A stretch of DNA of 64,000 nucleotides. It comes from Simplicispira sp. 125. Its GTDB lineage: Bacteria; Pseudomonadota; Gammaproteobacteria; Burkholderiales; Burkholderiaceae_C. The stretch is from the NCBI RefSeq assembly GCF_003096555.1, contig NZ_QEKM01000001.1, positions 1,178,001 through 1,242,000 of the forward strand, read 5' to 3'. Both the position numbers and the translations under genes were made by a program. The notes beneath the pieces were generated by a model, which did not search any database, was not told the DNA's origin, and saw only the letters and a program-made list of their open reading frames with translations. Of the stretch, positions 21,568 through 30,453 are shown in pieces (positions within the stretch are counted from its first letter, which is position 1; each line of letters begins with the position of its first letter).

Positions 21568-22431
21568 ATGCAATCCGAAAAAAATGCCGCACAAGCTGCC
21601 GCAAACAGCCTCCAAGGCAAAACTCTCTTCATCACCGGTGCCTCGCGCGGCATTGGCCTGGAGATTGCAAAGCGCGCTGCAGCCGACGGCGCCCACATCG
21701 TCATCGTGGCCAAAACCACCGAGACCAACCCCAAACTGCCCGGCACCATCTACAGCGCAGCCGCTGAAATCGAGGCCGCAGGCGGCCGTGCCCTGCCGCT
21801 GGCCGTGGACATCCGCGATGAGGCCGCCGTGCTGGCCGCCGTGGCCAAAGCGGTCGAGACCTTTGGCGGTATTGATATCCTGGTGAACAACGCCAGCGCC
21901 ATCAGCCTGACCGGCACCGAAGCCACGCCCATGAAGCGCTTCGACCTGATGCACGGCGTCAACGCCCGCGGCACCTACCTGTGCACCATGGCCTGCCTGC
22001 CAGAGCTGAAAAAATCGGCCGCTGCCGGACGCAATCCACAAGTGCTGACCATGTCGCCCCCGCTCACCATGCAGACGCACTGGTTCCAGCCCCACACGGC
22101 TTACACCATGGCCAAGTACGGCATGAGCATGTGCACACTGGGCCACGCGGGCGAGTTCAAACGCTTTGGCATTGCCGTCAACAGCCTGTGGCCGCGCACC
22201 GCCATTGCCACGGCTGCCATGCAGATGATTCCCGGCGTGGACATTGCGCTGTGCCGCAAGCCCGAGATCATGGCCGACGCCGCCTGGCACATCCTGACCA
22301 ATACCTCCGGTGCCACGGGCAACTTCTACATCGATGATGCGGTGCTGCAAGCGCATGGCGTGACCGACTTCGACCGCTACGCCGTCACGCCGGGCAACAC
22401 CCGTTTTCTGCCCGATCTGTTTGTGGATTGA
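21568..22431 (+). CDS. SDR oxidoreductase, HSDL2-like
   Basis: 287 residues starting behind AAGGAGA. The nucleotide motif TGASRGIG is at 23-30, NNAS at 107-110, and the catalytic set Ser163, Tyr179 and Lys183 (AYTMAK) is intact. The long insertion after AKTT (ETNPKLPGTIYSAAAEIEAAG) is characteristic of hydroxysteroid-dehydrogenase-like 2 proteins, whose substrate is not firmly known. It lacks the SCP2 domain of eukaryotic HSDL2. Confidence 0.88.
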   Translation: MQSEKNAAQAAANSLQGKTLFITGASRGIGLEIAKRAAADGAHIVIVAKTTETNPKLPGTIYSAAAEIEAAGGRALPLAVDIRDEAAVLAAVAKAVETFGGIDILVNNASAISLTGTEATPMKRFDLMHGVNARGTYLCTMACLPELKKSAAAGRNPQVLTMSPPLTMQTHWFQPHTAYTMAKYGMSMCTLGHAGEFKRFGIAVNSLWPRTAIATAAMQMIPGVDIALCRKPEIMADAAWHILTNTSGATGNFYIDDAVLQAHGVTDFDRYAVTPGNTRFLPDLFVD

Positions 22432-22443
22432 CGGCGCGGCCCG

Positions 22444-23400
22444 TCACACCGCCACAAACCGCGCCACCAGATACATCACCACGGGCAGCGTGACCAGAGC
22501 CATGGCGGTTGATACCGCGATGCTCGCGGTCACCTCGGCCTCGGCCACGTCGTAGCGCAGGGCAAACAAGAAAACGTTGGCGCCAATGGGCAGCGAAGCC
22601 GTGACGACCAGCACCGCCAGCGCCGGGCCCCCAAAACCCAGCAGCAGACCCAGCGCGGCCAGCACCAGCGGGAACACCAGCGTTTTGACCAGTGCCACGC
22701 GCAGCGCAGGCCATAGGCCCGAACCGATTTTGGAGAACGCCAGCGTGACGCCCACCAGCAGCAGCGCCAGAGGCCCCAGCGCCTGGCCCAGCAGTTGCAG
22801 GGGTTTGTCGACCACGTCGGGCACGACCAGCCCGGTTTGTGCAAACAGCAGCCCGGCGATGATGGGCAGCGGCACCGGGTGCAGGATGCCGTTCTTGACC
22901 GCCTGCAGCACCGTGCGCAGCATGTGCGGCGGGGGCTGGCCCGGCGTGTGGGCACGCTCGCGTGCCGCGGCCAGCTCAAACACCACGGTGGCGCCAGTCA
23001 GCAGCACCAGGGCATGCACCGAGATCAGGGTGAACAGCGTGACCAGGCCCGCCTCGCCAAAGGCCAGCCCGATGAGCGGCACGCCGATCATGATCGTGTT
23101 GCCAAAGGTATAGGCCAGCCCCCGCGCTGCGGCCAGCGGGGTAAAGCCTTGCACGGCGAGCGCTGCACCAAACACCAGGGCGGCGGCAGCGAAATAAATG
23201 CCCACCGGCCCGAAATCGAGCGTTTCAATGTGCACCGTGCTCATGGTGCGGAACAAAAGCGCGGGCGTCAGCACCATGAAAACCAGGTTGGACAGGTCTT
23301 TCACCGCTGCAGCCCGAATCCACGCGGCGCGCGCGGCCACAAAACCCAGTGCAATGAACAGAACGACCGGAACCAGGGAGGCGAAGACTGGAGAGTTCAA
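22444..23400 (-). CDS. AEC-family (auxin efflux carrier type) membrane transporter
   Basis: A ten-helix secondary carrier of about 318 residues with the internal pseudo-repeat of the AEC/BART superfamily. The first helix is SPVFASLVPVVLFIALGFV, and GNTIMIGVPLIGLAFGEAGL and SLPIGANVFLFALRYD are family blocks. I place the start at TTG 23400 by comparison of N-termini; ATG 23451 or TTG 23460 are also open. Bacterial members move dicarboxylates or similar acids; the substrate here is unknown. Confidence 0.8.
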   Translation of the reverse strand: MNSPVFASLVPVVLFIALGFVAARAAWIRAAAVKDLSNLVFMVLTPALLFRTMSTVHIETLDFGPVGIYFAAAALVFGAALAVQGFTPLAAARGLAYTFGNTIMIGVPLIGLAFGEAGLVTLFTLISVHALVLLTGATVVFELAAARERAHTPGQPPPHMLRTVLQAVKNGILHPVPLPIIAGLLFAQTGLVVPDVVDKPLQLLGQALGPLALLLVGVTLAFSKIGSGLWPALRVALVKTLVFPLVLAALGLLLGFGGPALAVLVVTASLPIGANVFLFALRYDVAEAEVTASIAVSTAMALVTLPVVMYLVARFVAV

Positions 23401-23463
23401 GATACGCAGGCCGACAGACGGCAAAGAAATAGGCCAGGATATGCAGCGCATCCGCGCCAAAAA

Positions 23464-23526
23464 TACTATGTTTTTGATAGCTTTCAGCGTTTATATTTAA
23501 AGCGCTGGAGGCCATTTTCTCTTAAA
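23464..23526 (+). repeat. Comamonad palindromic element, copy 6
   Basis: TACTATGTTTTTGATAGCTT, TCAGCGTTTATATTTAAAGC, GCTGGAGGCCATTTTC. It fills the whole gap between chrA and the AEC transporter. Confidence 0.85.
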
Positions 23527-23528
23527 AT

Positions 23529-24746
23529 CTAAACCAGTGCTCCGGCCGTGGCGCAGGCCAGCACCACGGCCCAGGGCGGCACGCGCCAGAACACCAGGGC
23601 CACAAAGGCCAGCAGTGCCAGCCCGAAATCCGCCGCGCCCAGGATGGCGCTGGTCCACACGGGGTTGTACAGCGCCGCCAGCAGCAGCCCCACCACGGCC
23701 GCATTCACCCCCGCCAGCGCCGCCTGCGCGTGGGCACTGCGGCGCAGCGGCTCCCAAAACGGCAGCGCCCCCGCCACCAGCAGGAACGAGGGTACGAAGA
23801 TGGCCACCAGACACACCAGCGCTCCCAGCCCGCCCCCTGGCCATGGCGCCATGGCTGCGCCCAGAAAAGCCGCAAACGTGAACAGCGGCCCCGGCACCGC
23901 CTGCGCAGCGCCGTAGCCCGCCAGAAAGGTATCGGCGGTCACCCAGCCCGGCGGTACCACCACGGCCTGCAGCAAAGGCAGCATCACATGGCCGCCACCG
24001 AACACCAGCGCACCGACGCGGTAAAACGCATCGAACAGGGCCAGGCCCCTGCCGGGCCACCACTGCGCGGCCAGCGGCAGCAGCACCAGCAGCGCGGCAA
24101 ACACGATCAGCAGCGCAGCCCCCGTGCGCTGGCCCAGCCGGACAGGCAACGCCTCGTGTGCGCCCTGCACCGCAGGCGCCAGGGTGGCTTTTCTGCCCCA
24201 CAACCACCAGCCCACGGCACCGGCCAGCAGCATCACGCCCACCTGCGCCCACACACCGGGCCACAGCAGCATGGCACAGGCCGCCAGCACCATCAGCGTG
24301 ACCCGCGCCCGCCCCACGCACAGGGTGCGCGCCATGCCCCACACCGCCTGCGCCACCACAGCCACGGCCACCACTTTCAGGCCATGCAGCGCGCCCGCAT
24401 TCAGCACTGTGGTGCCGCTGGCCAGCCCCAGGCCCAGCAGGGCCAGCAGCAGCGCCGAGGGCAGCGTGAACCCCAGCCACGCCGCCAACGCACCGGGCAA
24501 CCCTGCGCGCAGCAGGCCCAGCGCCATGCCCACCTGGCTGCTGGCCGGGCCAGGCAGAAACTGGCACAAGGCCACCAGGTCGGCATAGCTGCGCTCGGTC
24601 AACCATTGGCGGCGCAGCACAAACTCGGTACGGAAGTAGCCCAGATGCGCCACCGGGCCACCAAACGAAGTCAGCCCCAGACGCAGGAATATCCAGAACA
24701 CCTGCAAGGAGCCCTGGTACTTTGTTTCTTGGGGTGCATGTGCCAT
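23529..24746 (-). CDS. chrA: Chromate transporter (two-domain CHR family)
   Basis: 405 residues, the long-chain CHR form with two homologous halves. The first half has FGGPVAHLGYFR and QFLPGPASSQVGMALG; the second has VFGGGHVMLPLL and QAVPGPLFTFAAFLG. ChrA proteins extrude chromate (or sulfate-like anions) across the inner membrane. No ChrB regulator is nearby. Confidence 0.92.
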   Translation of the reverse strand: MAHAPQETKYQGSLQVFWIFLRLGLTSFGGPVAHLGYFRTEFVLRRQWLTERSYADLVALCQFLPGPASSQVGMALGLLRAGLPGALAAWLGFTLPSALLLALLGLGLASGTTVLNAGALHGLKVVAVAVVAQAVWGMARTLCVGRARVTLMVLAACAMLLWPGVWAQVGVMLLAGAVGWWLWGRKATLAPAVQGAHEALPVRLGQRTGAALLIVFAALLVLLPLAAQWWPGRGLALFDAFYRVGALVFGGGHVMLPLLQAVVVPPGWVTADTFLAGYGAAQAVPGPLFTFAAFLGAAMAPWPGGGLGALVCLVAIFVPSFLLVAGALPFWEPLRRSAHAQAALAGVNAAVVGLLLAALYNPVWTSAILGAADFGLALLAFVALVFWRVPPWAVVLACATAGALV

Positions 24747-24772
24747 TGCAGATGTACCCGTTCAACGCACCT

Positions 24773-25444
24773 TCAAGGCGCCTGCCATTGCACCGGTACC
24801 GTTTTGATGTCGCTGTTGGTCCAGGCGGTCACGGTGGCGGTGATGCGGGTGCCTTGGCCACTGCTGGTTTTGCTGACCGAACGAACATGCAGTCGGTAGT
24901 CGGGCGTCACCTGCTGCTGCGCCAGCAGCCGGGCGTGGGCCGCAGCCTCGCCGCTGCGCAGCACGGCCACCACCACACCCAGGCCCACCACCAGCACCAC
25001 ACCCACCAGCGCCGGGGGCGTCATGCTCCAGGGTTTGAGGTTACGGGCAGCGCGTGCGGCGCGCACGGGCTCGCGCCCCAGTTGCCATGCCAGCCAGCCC
25101 AGCAGGCCCACCACCATCACCGCCAGCCCGACCGCGACCGGTTCAGGCCCCATGCCCAGGCGCAGTTGGGCAAAAGTCAGGCTGAAGGGCTGCATGAAGG
25201 GCAGGACAAACACCGTGGCAAGCAGGGTTGCCAGCAACCACACCGCAAACCAGCGCGCCACCAACGCGGCCTGCAGGCTGCCGCGCAGCATGAAGATGCC
25301 GGCCACGACCGCAAAGAGGTTGAAACCCGAGGCGTAGGCCAGGCCCTGGGCCAGGCTGTACGCCAGGGCTGCCAGGTCGATCAGCCCTGCCGCCAGCAAT
25401 ACGGCGCCGGCGTTGCGAAGGATGGGGAGGTATCTTGTGTCCAT
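24773..25444 (-). CDS. Unknown four-to-five-helix membrane protein
   Basis: 223 residues I do not recognise. Hydrophobic segments lie near residues 12-30, 38-55, 65-82, 102-120 and 143-162. A C-terminal soluble part of about 55 residues (ARLLAQQQVTPDYRLHVRSV...) is probably periplasmic. It runs in the same direction as chrA, 26 bp upstream of it, so it may share a transcript. Confidence 0.7.
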   Translation of the reverse strand: MDTRYLPILRNAGAVLLAAGLIDLAALAYSLAQGLAYASGFNLFAVVAGIFMLRGSLQAALVARWFAVWLLATLLATVFVLPFMQPFSLTFAQLRLGMGPEPVAVGLAVMVVGLLGWLAWQLGREPVRAARAARNLKPWSMTPPALVGVVLVVGLGVVVAVLRSGEAAAHARLLAQQQVTPDYRLHVRSVSKTSSGQGTRITATVTAWTNSDIKTVPVQWQAP

Positions 25445-25570
25445 ACGGTGCGGGCCGCTGCTGCAAGGGTATGTGCCTATCCCGCGGCAAAACAGGCCAA
25501 TGTTGTGAAACTGGGCTTTCAGGAGGCGAACGTTACCACCGCCAGCCCCCCACTGGCAGGCCCGCAGGGT

Positions 25571-26449
25571 TCAAATCTCGCGCGGGCCGCTCCACACCCC
25601 GCTGCGCAGGCCTTCGGGGCTTTTGAGCGCCCACACCTGGGCGCTGGCGCTCCAGGCTTCTTCCTGCACGTTCAGCCCGGCAAACACGCCGTAGCCCTGG
25701 CCCGCGCAAATATCCTCGCCCGCGCACAAGCTCTCGCCGGCCTTGATGGCGCCCTGCGCGTGGATGCACTCACCCGCCTTGATGCCCCATCCCGCTTCCA
25801 GGTGCGATGCGCCCGTCAGCGCCCCGCCCACCAGCATGCCCTGCCCTGCCCGCACGCTGTCTCCTGCCGTCAGATGGCCGCCTACGCGCAGGCCTTTGTC
25901 GCAGGCCAGCGGGCCCTGCGCAATCAAATCCTGCCCCACAAAGGCCCCGCCTCGGAGCGTGAGCTTGCCGTTGCAAACCACATCCCACGCGGCCCGCAGG
26001 TCACCGCCGCAGTGGATATCGCCCTCCACCTGCACGCCCCAATCGGCGCGCACGTCGCCTCCGGCCTGCAGCGCGCCGCCGCTGACGATGCTGCCTGCCA
26101 CGCGAATATCCTCGCCCGCCACCACATTGCCGCCCGCACGCAGCCCGCCCCCCGCGCGAATAGAACGCCCCGCCTGGATGACAGTGTCCACATCAATGCC
26201 GCCGCGCACCTCGATCGTGCCGGCAAACACGATCGCCTCGGCCTCCAGCACATCCACCGTCAGCACCGCATTGGTCGGGCCAAACTGCGTGAGCAGCCAG
26301 CAGGCATCGTCCACACGCCCGGCATTGACCAGCGTGTCCAGCGCATCCTGGTAACCGGTGCCGTCTTCCACATGGCGGCTGAACCAGCGGAAACCATCGG
26401 CGCATGGGCTTTTGGCCCGCAGAAACTTTTTGGTGAATTCCATCGCCAT
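25571..26449 (-). CDS. Beta-solenoid repeat protein of unknown function
   Basis: 292 residues from ATG 26449 (GAGG upstream). The first 60 residues (MAMEFTKKFLRAKSPCADGF, then RWFSRH...DACWLLTQFGPTNAV) form a small domain that I have seen in uncharacterised proteins. From about residue 70 to 260 the chain is built of short repeats of the type AGGxIxAGxxLxVxG (GGNVVAGEDIRVAGSIVSGG, then ALQAGGDVRAD and so on), predicting a left- or right-handed beta-helix like bactofilins or hexapeptide proteins. Nine cysteines are scattered through it. There is no signal peptide, so it is cytosolic. Function unknown. Confidence 0.75.
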   Translation of the reverse strand: MAMEFTKKFLRAKSPCADGFRWFSRHVEDGTGYQDALDTLVNAGRVDDACWLLTQFGPTNAVLTVDVLEAEAIVFAGTIEVRGGIDVDTVIQAGRSIRAGGGLRAGGNVVAGEDIRVAGSIVSGGALQAGGDVRADWGVQVEGDIHCGGDLRAAWDVVCNGKLTLRGGAFVGQDLIAQGPLACDKGLRVGGHLTAGDSVRAGQGMLVGGALTGASHLEAGWGIKAGECIHAQGAIKAGESLCAGEDICAGQGYGVFAGLNVQEEAWSASAQVWALKSPEGLRSGVWSGPREI

Positions 26450-26652
26450 CACCCCCGGCCTCGCGCGTTCGTCCGTGGGCAGGCAGGTGCGGTAATGCGG
26501 GGCCAAGGCCCATCGGCATAGTCTGGTGGCATGGCACATCTCCTGAAAAAGAGCGGCCCAGCGCGCCCGAATCAGGGCAAAGCAGTCGGCCGCCATCGCG
26601 CGGGGCTGGTGCCCGGCGATGGAGGTTCTGCGCAGATGAAAGAGAAGGAAGG

Positions 26653-26778
26653 TTATCGCCGGGCGGAGGAATGTGCGACCGGCTTGTAGGGCCAGATCTC
26701 ACGTACCACGGCGTGCCCGTCCACAGCCACGCAGCCGCGCTGCGGACCGGTGTGAATGGACGGTGTTTGGGAAGGCAT
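26653..26778 (-). CDS. Possible 41-residue small protein
   Basis: In the 403-bp gap between the solenoid gene and the patatin gene, ATG 26778 opens a frame beginning MPSQTPSIHTGPQRGCVAVD and ending in a stop at 26653. Codon use is ordinary for this genome but there is no clear ribosome-binding site. It is weak and could be chance. Confidence 0.25.
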   Translation of the reverse strand: MPSQTPSIHTGPQRGCVAVDGHAVVREIWPYKPVAHSSARR

Positions 26779-26852
26779 GGGGGCGAATGGTAGCAGCGAA
26801 GCCATTTGAAGTGGCGTCGCCGGGTTAATGGGGCGAACGCGACTGGCGCTCC

Positions 26853-27908
26853 TCAGGGCTTCATGCAGGGTTCACCCAGCCCGGCCATCCCCGCCATTTT
26901 CTGCAGGCGCGAGCGCTTCTCCATGCAAGCCTTGTATTGGGCCTCGGCGGCTTTTTGCTGTGCCAGATGGAGGGTCTTGGCGCGTTCGGCCTGCAACTGG
27001 GCCACGCGCTCGCGGATCTGCGGCATCGCGGCCAGGGCGGCTTTTTCGCCCTCGACGATGGCCGTGGCGCGCTGGCTGAAATCTGCCGAGCCCAAATCCA
27101 GCACCTTGGGGCGGACGATGACGTCGGCCCGCGCCAGTTCGGCCTGGCCCAGCTTTTGGCCCATGATGGCGATCGACTGGCTGAGCGTGCCCAGCATGTC
27201 GCCCGGCGACTTGCCCCGGGCCTTGTTGGAAATATCCACCGCAATCACCACATCGGCGCCCAGCTGGCGCGCTGCATCCACCGGCACCGGGCTGACGATG
27301 CCGCCATCCACAAAATGGTATTTGCCAATGACCACGGGCTGAAACACCCCCGGCACGCTGCTGGACGCCCGCACCGCCTGGCCCGTGTTGCCCCGTGCAA
27401 ACACCGTGCGCTCGCCATCTTCAAGCCGCGTAGCCACCGCCACAAAGGGCCGGGCCAGTTGCTCCAGCGGCTTGCGGCGCACCTGTTCGTTCACATAGTC
27501 CTCCAGCTTCTGGCCTTGCACCAGGCCGTCGGACGACAGTTGCAGGTCGCGGATCTTGCTCTCGTCCAGCGCCACGGCCTTTTCCTGCAGTTCAAAGGCA
27601 TTCATGCCGCTGGCATACAGCGCTCCTACCACGCTGCCCGCACTGGTACCCGCTACCACCGCTGGCGTGAACCCATTGGCTTCCAACATCTTGATCACGC
27701 CGATATGCGCAAACCCTTTGGCCGCGCCGCCGCCCAGGGCTATGCCGATCTTGATGGGGGGCGTGGGGGCAGTGGTAGCCGTGGGCTCGGGAACAGCCGA
27801 TGGCGCGCTTGGTGGGGTGCTGCCACAGGCCGCCAGGGTGGCAAAAAGAAGGCACGCCAAGGAGCGCGGGAAGCTGCCAGGGCGCATGCCGGGGAAAGGA
27901 ATTGTCAT
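26853..27908 (-). CDS. Patatin-like phospholipase, lipoprotein
   Basis: 351 residues from ATG 27908 (ATG 27887 and GTG 27932 are alternatives). A lipoprotein signal ends at LAACGS, so the protein should be lipid-anchored in the envelope. The patatin domain has the oxyanion loop GGGAAKGFAHIG, the nucleophile elbow GTSAGS and the DGG motif (FVDGGIV) that supplies the catalytic Asp, as in RssA-type hydrolases. The last 90 residues are Ala/Gln-rich helices, perhaps coiled coil. A lipase role on phospholipid is likely. Confidence 0.88.
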   Translation of the reverse strand: MTIPFPGMRPGSFPRSLACLLFATLAACGSTPPSAPSAVPEPTATTAPTPPIKIGIALGGGAAKGFAHIGVIKMLEANGFTPAVVAGTSAGSVVGALYASGMNAFELQEKAVALDESKIRDLQLSSDGLVQGQKLEDYVNEQVRRKPLEQLARPFVAVATRLEDGERTVFARGNTGQAVRASSSVPGVFQPVVIGKYHFVDGGIVSPVPVDAARQLGADVVIAVDISNKARGKSPGDMLGTLSQSIAIMGQKLGQAELARADVIVRPKVLDLGSADFSQRATAIVEGEKAALAAMPQIRERVAQLQAERAKTLHLAQQKAAEAQYKACMEKRSRLQKMAGMAGLGEPCMKP

Positions 27909-28386
27909 GGAGGGCTCAGTGTAGTGTTTCACTCTCGTCGGCTGCTAGACGCAGGGGCGCAGACATATCGGGTGACGTCAAGCCATTGCAACAATGCAGA
28001 TAGCCCCCTTGGCTACTGGCCCAGAGGGAGCACCACTGAGAGTGAAACCCTGCACAAAAGGTTGAGCGGCCGGTAGCGCCCTATAGGTGGTGTAGGCGCC
28101 CAGCGCAAGGTTTGCCGCTGCGGCGATCGTGTGGGGAGCACCCAGCACGTATTTTTAAAACCAGGAAGAATATTAAAATATATCAAAATATTAAATAAGC
28201 TATAATCTACCGTGTTGCAGTCACCGCTCTTGACGCGTGCAGTCGCCGCAACGCCTGCCAAGAGGTGCAAGCCTCCCCCTGCAGGTTGCCTTTTGCGACC
28301 TATGTCGCCCAGTGGGTCTGTAGAGCTGCAGCCCACCGAGTCCCTTGATGCTCACGCAGGCCGGTTTTCCACGCCTGCGATTCTGA
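27909..28386. other. Leader and promoter region of the RRM operon
   Basis: No gene is supported. Around 28150-28206 there is a strongly AT-rich stretch ending in TATAAT (28201-28206), a good -10 element. The roughly 180 bases that follow up to the first small gene are GC-rich and can fold (for example GCAAGCCT / AGGTTGC near 28266-28288). A long structured leader is common for cold-induced RNA-binding proteins, but no known RNA family is recognised. Confidence 0.5.
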
Positions 28387-28626
28387 ATGCACCCGATTTC
28401 AAAGACCGCCATTTCCATGGGCAAGTACGTCGTTTCGCCCACGACACACCCGACCGACTGCGGGCGCTTTCGCGCCTCCTTCTCGATCCATCGTTCCCAG
28501 GGCAACGGCAGCTACTGCCGCGTGTTCCGTTTTGACAAAGCCTTTGCCTCGCGCGAAGCCGCCCGTCTCTTTGCAGTCACCCAGGGCTGGCTGCAAACGA
28601 GCATGCAGCACCCGCCTGCGTGCTGA
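28387..28626 (+). CDS. Conserved-looking small protein upstream of the RRM gene
   Basis: 79 residues, or 69 if translation starts at the inner ATG 28417 (MGKYVVSPTTHPTDCGRFRA). The sequence SIHRSQGNGSYCRVFRFDKAFASREAARLFAVTQGW reads as a real folded domain, with regular Arg/Phe spacing, but I cannot name it. It is 122 bp ahead of the RRM gene on the same strand and probably shares its promoter. Confidence 0.6.
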   Translation: MHPISKTAISMGKYVVSPTTHPTDCGRFRASFSIHRSQGNGSYCRVFRFDKAFASREAARLFAVTQGWLQTSMQHPPAC

Positions 28627-28748
28627 TGGATGATCTGGCCACGCCAGATCCCATCCACCCCGCCCCGTTGCTGCGGACTCCCGATCCGCACGCCCGTACC
28701 CCAACGGTGCGCCATTCGTTGCGCGCCATATTTCAGAAAGGCTCCTCC

Positions 28749-29099
28749 ATGAGCAGCAAAATCTACGTGGGCAACCTGCCCTACTCCGTGACCGATTCCA
28801 GCCTGGAAAGCAACTTTGCCGAGTTTGGCGGCGTTGCCTCGGCCAAGGTCATGATGGACCGCGAAACCGGCCGCTCCAAAGGCTTCGGCTTTGTCGAAAT
28901 GGCCTCCGCCGAAGTCGCCCAGGCCGCCATCAGCGCCTTGAACGGCATGTCCGTCGATGGCCGCTCGATCGTCGTGAACCTGGCCCGCCCCCGCGAAGCA
29001 AGTAACAGCGCCGGTGCCTACAGCGCGGCTGGCTACGGTGCCGGAAAACGCTCGGACGTGGGCTACGGCACGGGTGGCTACGGCGGCGGCCGTTACTGA
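28749..29099 (+). CDS. RRM RNA-binding protein, cold-inducible type
   Basis: 116 residues with a single RNA-recognition motif: RNP2 IYVGNL (5-10) and RNP1 KGFGFVEM (44-51), then a Gly/Tyr-rich tail (GYGTGGYGGGRY). This is the glycine-rich RNA-binding protein type known in cyanobacteria and betaproteobacteria, often cold induced. ATG 28749 is chosen because AAAGG precedes it and the RRM begins at once. Its last 30 bp plus terminator recur as a broken copy at 30745-30821. Confidence 0.92.
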   Translation: MSSKIYVGNLPYSVTDSSLESNFAEFGGVASAKVMMDRETGRSKGFGFVEMASAEVAQAAISALNGMSVDGRSIVVNLARPREASNSAGAYSAAGYGAGKRSDVGYGTGGYGGGRY

Positions 29100-29117
29100 A
29101 CCCCGTAACCCCCTGTG

Positions 29118-29148
29118 AAAAACCGGCTCTGAGGAGCCGGTTTTTTTT
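29118..29148 (+). terminator. Terminator of the RRM gene
   Basis: AAACCGGCTC-tgag-GAGCCGG followed by eight T, 19 bp after the stop codon. Confidence 0.95.
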
Positions 29149-29241
29149 ATGCGCGCCCGGCACGGCGCACTCACTCGGAGAGGAAGGCCCTAGACTGGTC
29201 CGGCAAGAGGAACCGTTCAATGTGCAAAAGCGTTGCACCAA

Positions 29242-29685
29242 TCACTCGCATGACTTCCTTGTCGCTTTTGATTCAACCCGCATGGCAGCTGCGCGAGGCT
29301 CGGGCAACGTGGATTGCGGTGGGGTGACCGTAATGAGTCGATCGCCCTCAATACGGTATTCATACTCGCGTGTTGCACCGATCAGGTCGGTCTTGAAGGT
29401 ACTGCCAGTCATGGTTGTCACATAGAAATTCGGCCGGTCAATTCGATACTGGTAAGAGGTTCTCGCCATTCCCGTAGAAGTCATGCATGTCGATTCGATG
29501 TGATCTTCCTTGAATTGGAGAACGCAACGCCCGGACGTGTCCTCGGCCTTTGAGCCGTCCTGCGCGTACAGAACGATCTTTTCCGCACGCCAACACCCCA
29601 CAAGCGAGGGGTCTGGTGCAGCCGCATGGCTCCATGGTGCGGCCAAGGCCAGGGAAAAGAAAAAATAGCGCGCGAAATACTTCAT
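29242..29685 (-). CDS. Secreted protein of unknown function (cargo A)
   Basis: 147 residues from ATG 29685. A Sec signal peptide (MKYFARYFFFSLALAAPWSH, cleavage near AAA-PDP) leads to a small domain, SLVGCWRAEKIVLYAQDGSK..., of lipocalin-like pattern with cysteines in GCWR, GRCVL and ESTCM and a C-terminal Cys. It is periplasmic or secreted. GC is clearly lower than in neighbouring core genes. It is the third of three minus-strand genes in the first accessory block. Confidence 0.65.
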   Translation of the reverse strand: MKYFARYFFFSLALAAPWSHAAAPDPSLVGCWRAEKIVLYAQDGSKAEDTSGRCVLQFKEDHIESTCMTSTGMARTSYQYRIDRPNFYVTTMTGSTFKTDLIGATREYEYRIEGDRLITVTPPQSTLPEPRAAAMRVESKATRKSCE

Positions 29686-29750
29686 GTGAAATTTAACGTT
29701 TAACTTCAGCAGAACGCCGTAGACGGTCGGATGCAGCTGCTTGTTAACCA

Positions 29751-30152
29751 TTACAGTCCACGACCGCGGGTCGCGGCGTCAAATCCAATTGCTTGCTTGC
29801 CCAAGACAACGTCTTTCTGGTGATTTAGGAGAATGGCGATTGCATCCAGATTTCCTTTGCTATCCGCCTTACCTAAATGTTCGACCAAGTCGGCCGTACG
29901 TTTTGCGAATTCGGTTTCCGCTTGGGACGATTCGAGAGCAGTTTTTTGCGCAATCATTTCGGGCCGCGCAGACAGCATGTCGATTGCTGCTTTATTCAGT
30001 TCACTCTGCCAACCGATGATTTGAGTTTTGATCTCATTCAGTGCTCGCCCAGCATCTTGAGATTGTTTGCGTGCATCCCACCAAAAGATGATCGCAAGCA
30101 CCAAACTGGCGACTGAGAGAACGATGCCAGTAGCAGTTGAATATTGTTCCAT
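29751..30152 (-). CDS. Small membrane-anchored coiled-coil protein (cargo A)
   Basis: 133 residues: an N-terminal transmembrane helix (ATGIVLSVASLVLAIIFWW) followed by a charged helical region (KQSQDAGRALNEIKTQIIGW...AKRTADLVEHLGK) likely to form a coiled coil in the cytosol. I do not recognise a family. Low GC suggests acquisition. It begins nine bases after the stop of the next upstream frame. Confidence 0.65.
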   Translation of the reverse strand: MEQYSTATGIVLSVASLVLAIIFWWDARKQSQDAGRALNEIKTQIIGWQSELNKAAIDMLSARPEMIAQKTALESSQAETEFAKRTADLVEHLGKADSKGNLDAIAILLNHQKDVVLGKQAIGFDAATRGRGL

Positions 30153-30161
30153 AATGATTAC

Positions 30162-30422
30162 TCAGCGTTTACCTGCCGCCCCACGACGCCTCAGCAATGC
30201 AAACGATGTCGATCGCGGCAGATAAATCATGTTGAATTGAACCGCCACCACGGGCTGCGGTTGTGTGGGTTTTCTATAGCGGATGGATTCCTCCTCCCCC
30301 TTCATTTCAGCCATTATGGCGCCGAGCACGTCCTGTTTTTGTGCCGTGCTGGCCTGTTGGGCAATGCGTTGGGATGGGCCGTTGTGCGATGCCAGCGGAA
30401 CATGGCCCACCTGCCCGGTCAC
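30162..30422 (-). CDS. Hypothetical ORF, probably 5'-truncated (cargo A)
   Basis: 86 codons ending nine bases before the membrane gene. The tail EMKGEEESIRYRKPTQPQPV...NMIYLPRSTSFALLRRRG looks like a genuine protein C-terminus. The start (ATG 30422) falls close to the edge of the znuD fragment that begins at 30454, so the true 5' part may have been lost in the recombination that made that scar. Unnamed. Confidence 0.35.
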   Translation of the reverse strand: MTGQVGHVPLASHNGPSQRIAQQASTAQKQDVLGAIMAEMKGEEESIRYRKPTQPQPVVAVQFNMIYLPRSTSFALLRRRGAAGKR

Positions 30423-30453
30423 GCCACTTCAGCCCCATCGGGCGGCCGCAGCA

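Noticed and set aside
23497..24765. 422-codon frame overlapping chrA
   Set aside because: Gly/Ala-rich shadow in another phase of chrA without membrane-protein character.
27909..28386. Known riboswitch or named small RNA in the RRM leader
   Set aside because: It can fold locally but matches no RNA family I can recognise, so it is listed only as a leader.
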